NCBI RefSeq assembly: GCF_014773485.1
Contig: NZ_JACXBP010000006.1
Location: 310,001 to 374,000 of the forward strand
Direction: 5' to 3'
Length of the DNA stretch: 64,000 nt
Origin: Erwinia aphidicola
GTDB lineage: Bacteria; Pseudomonadota; Gammaproteobacteria; Enterobacterales; Enterobacteriaceae
Shown one piece after another: positions 63,234-64,000 of this stretch. Each line of letters opens with the position of its first letter. Position 1 is the first letter of the stretch. Below the pieces are notes generated by a model. It was not told the origin of the DNA and did no database searches. It saw only the letters and a list, made by a program, of their open reading frames with translations. The position numbers and the translations under genes were made by a program.

Positions 63234-63967
63234 AACGTCTCCTTCCACTGTTAGCACTGGTTTTGCTGATGCTGACTCCGAACGTCTACGCGCAGCTGCC
63301 TGGGCTTATCAGTAAGCCGATGGCTAACGGCGGCCAGAGCTGGTCGCTGCCGGTGCAGACGCTGGTATTTATTACCTCGCTGACCTTCCTGCCGGCAATA
63401 TTGCTGATGATGACCAGCTTCACGCGCATCATCATCGTTTTCGGCCTGCTGCGTAACGCGCTGGGTACCCCCTCTGCGCCACCCAACCAGGTGCTGCTTG
63501 GCCTGTCGCTGTTCCTGACCTTCTTTATTATGGGCCCGGTGTTCGACAAAATTTATACTGATGCCTATCTGCCGTTCAGCGAAGACAAGATCAGCATGCA
63601 GGAAGCCATTGATAAAGGTGCGCAGCCGCTGCGTGAGTTTATGCTGCGCCAGACGCGTGAAGCGGACCTTGCGCTGTTTGCCCGCCTGGCTAACACGCCA
63701 CCGATTGCCGGGCCGGAAGCGGTGCCGATGCGTATTCTGCTGCCGGCTTACGTCACCAGTGAACTGAAAACGGCTTTCCAGATCGGCTTCACGGTATTTA
63801 TTCCATTCCTGATTATCGACTTGGTGGTCGCCAGCGTGCTGATGGCGCTGGGGATGATGATGGTGCCCCCCGCCACCATCTCCCTGCCCTTTAAGCTGAT
63901 GCTGTTTGTGCTGGTGGATGGCTGGCAGCTGCTCATCGGCTCACTGGCCCAAAGTTTCTACTCTTAA
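63230..63967 (+). CDS. fliP: FliP, flagellar export gate protein
   Basis: 245 residues with a cleavable signal sequence ([21 protein letters not shown]) and four membrane helices; conserved [28 protein letters not shown] overlap with fliO. Confidence 0.96.
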   Translation: MKRLLPLLALVLLMLTPNVYAQLPGLISKPMANGGQSWSLPVQTLVFITSLTFLPAILLMMTSFTRIIIVFGLLRNALGTPSAPPNQVLLGLSLFLTFFIMGPVFDKIYTDAYLPFSEDKISMQEAIDKGAQPLREFMLRQTREADLALFARLANTPPIAGPEAVPMRILLPAYVTSELKTAFQIGFTVFIPFLIIDLVVASVLMALGMMMVPPATISLPFKLMLFVLVDGWQLLIGSLAQSFYS

Positions 63968-63981
63968 GCGAGGCCACAAAA

Positions 63982-64000
63982 ATGACTCCTGAATCGGTAA
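63982..64000 (+). CDS. fliQ: FliQ start (partial)
   Basis: MTPESV at the window edge, preceded by GCGAGG; FliQ follows FliP in enterobacteria and begins with MTPESV. Confidence 0.8.

Overview
The window looks like a chromosome segment of an Erwiniaceae-type enterobacterium (Erwinia or Pantoea). The evidence is GC-rich lolCDE and flagellar genes of enterobacterial type, a CheV coupling protein, and prophages with polysaccharide-targeting tailspikes. Genus is an inference; no rRNA or other marker is present.

Layout. Positions 1-4330 are host genes: lolE (partial), lolD and lolC on the minus strand, a MASE1-GGDEF diguanylate cyclase on the plus strand, and a small coiled-coil protein. Positions 4425-9269 hold a compact phage-derived module with no capsid, tail or integrase genes. 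It contains a lambda-type repressor (+) divergent from a Q-like antiterminator (-), then a terminator, a T4-type lysozyme, a holin, overlapping Rz/Rz1 spanins and a pectate-lyase-fold tailspike or depolymerase. Positions 9662-12568 are host again: a zinc-ribbon protein, small ORFs, cheV with a sigma28-like promoter, and a lipoprotein.

Positions 12714-53733 form a complete-looking, roughly 41 kb P22-like (podovirus morphology, lambdoid circuitry) prophage. It is bounded by a perfect 23-bp direct repeat, and the right copy is the last codons of fliE. From attL the order is: an SOS-controlled UmuD'-like pair, gtrABC-type O-antigen glucosylation genes, P22-like tailspike and structural genes in P22 order (gp16, 20, 7, 14, 26, 10, 4, coat, scaffold, portal, terminases; minus strand), a head-fibre-like gene, lysis genes (Rz1, Rz, GH19 endolysin, holin), tRNA-Thr(UGU), the Q late control region, the nin region (NinF, NinE, NinG, NinB, HNH, a TGT/DpdA-like protein), replication P and O with an iteron origin inside O, a Rha-like protein, CII, Cro, the OR operators and CI. 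A leftward operon of small genes follows on the plus strand: N-like, CIII, Sak4-like ATPase, TraR/DksA-like, Xis and Int.

The lambda regulatory circuit can be read directly from the DNA. There are five TGCGCNNNACGCA-type operators in OL and OR, PL and PR promoters, nutL and nutR with perfect or near-perfect boxA and a shared boxB pentaloop CGCUU, and two TTGC-N6-TTGC CII sites with well-placed -10 boxes. One CII site fits PRE over the cII start and the other fits PaQ antisense to Q. PR' and several terminators lie ahead of the lysis genes. The most unusual element lies in the PL leader between nutL and the N-like gene. It is a tRNA-like fold closed by a perfect 15-bp helix, whose 3' strand can instead pair with the Shine-Dalgarno of the N-like gene.

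Positions 53711-64000 are host flagellar genes: fliE (-) and fliFGHIJKLMNOP plus the start of fliQ (+).
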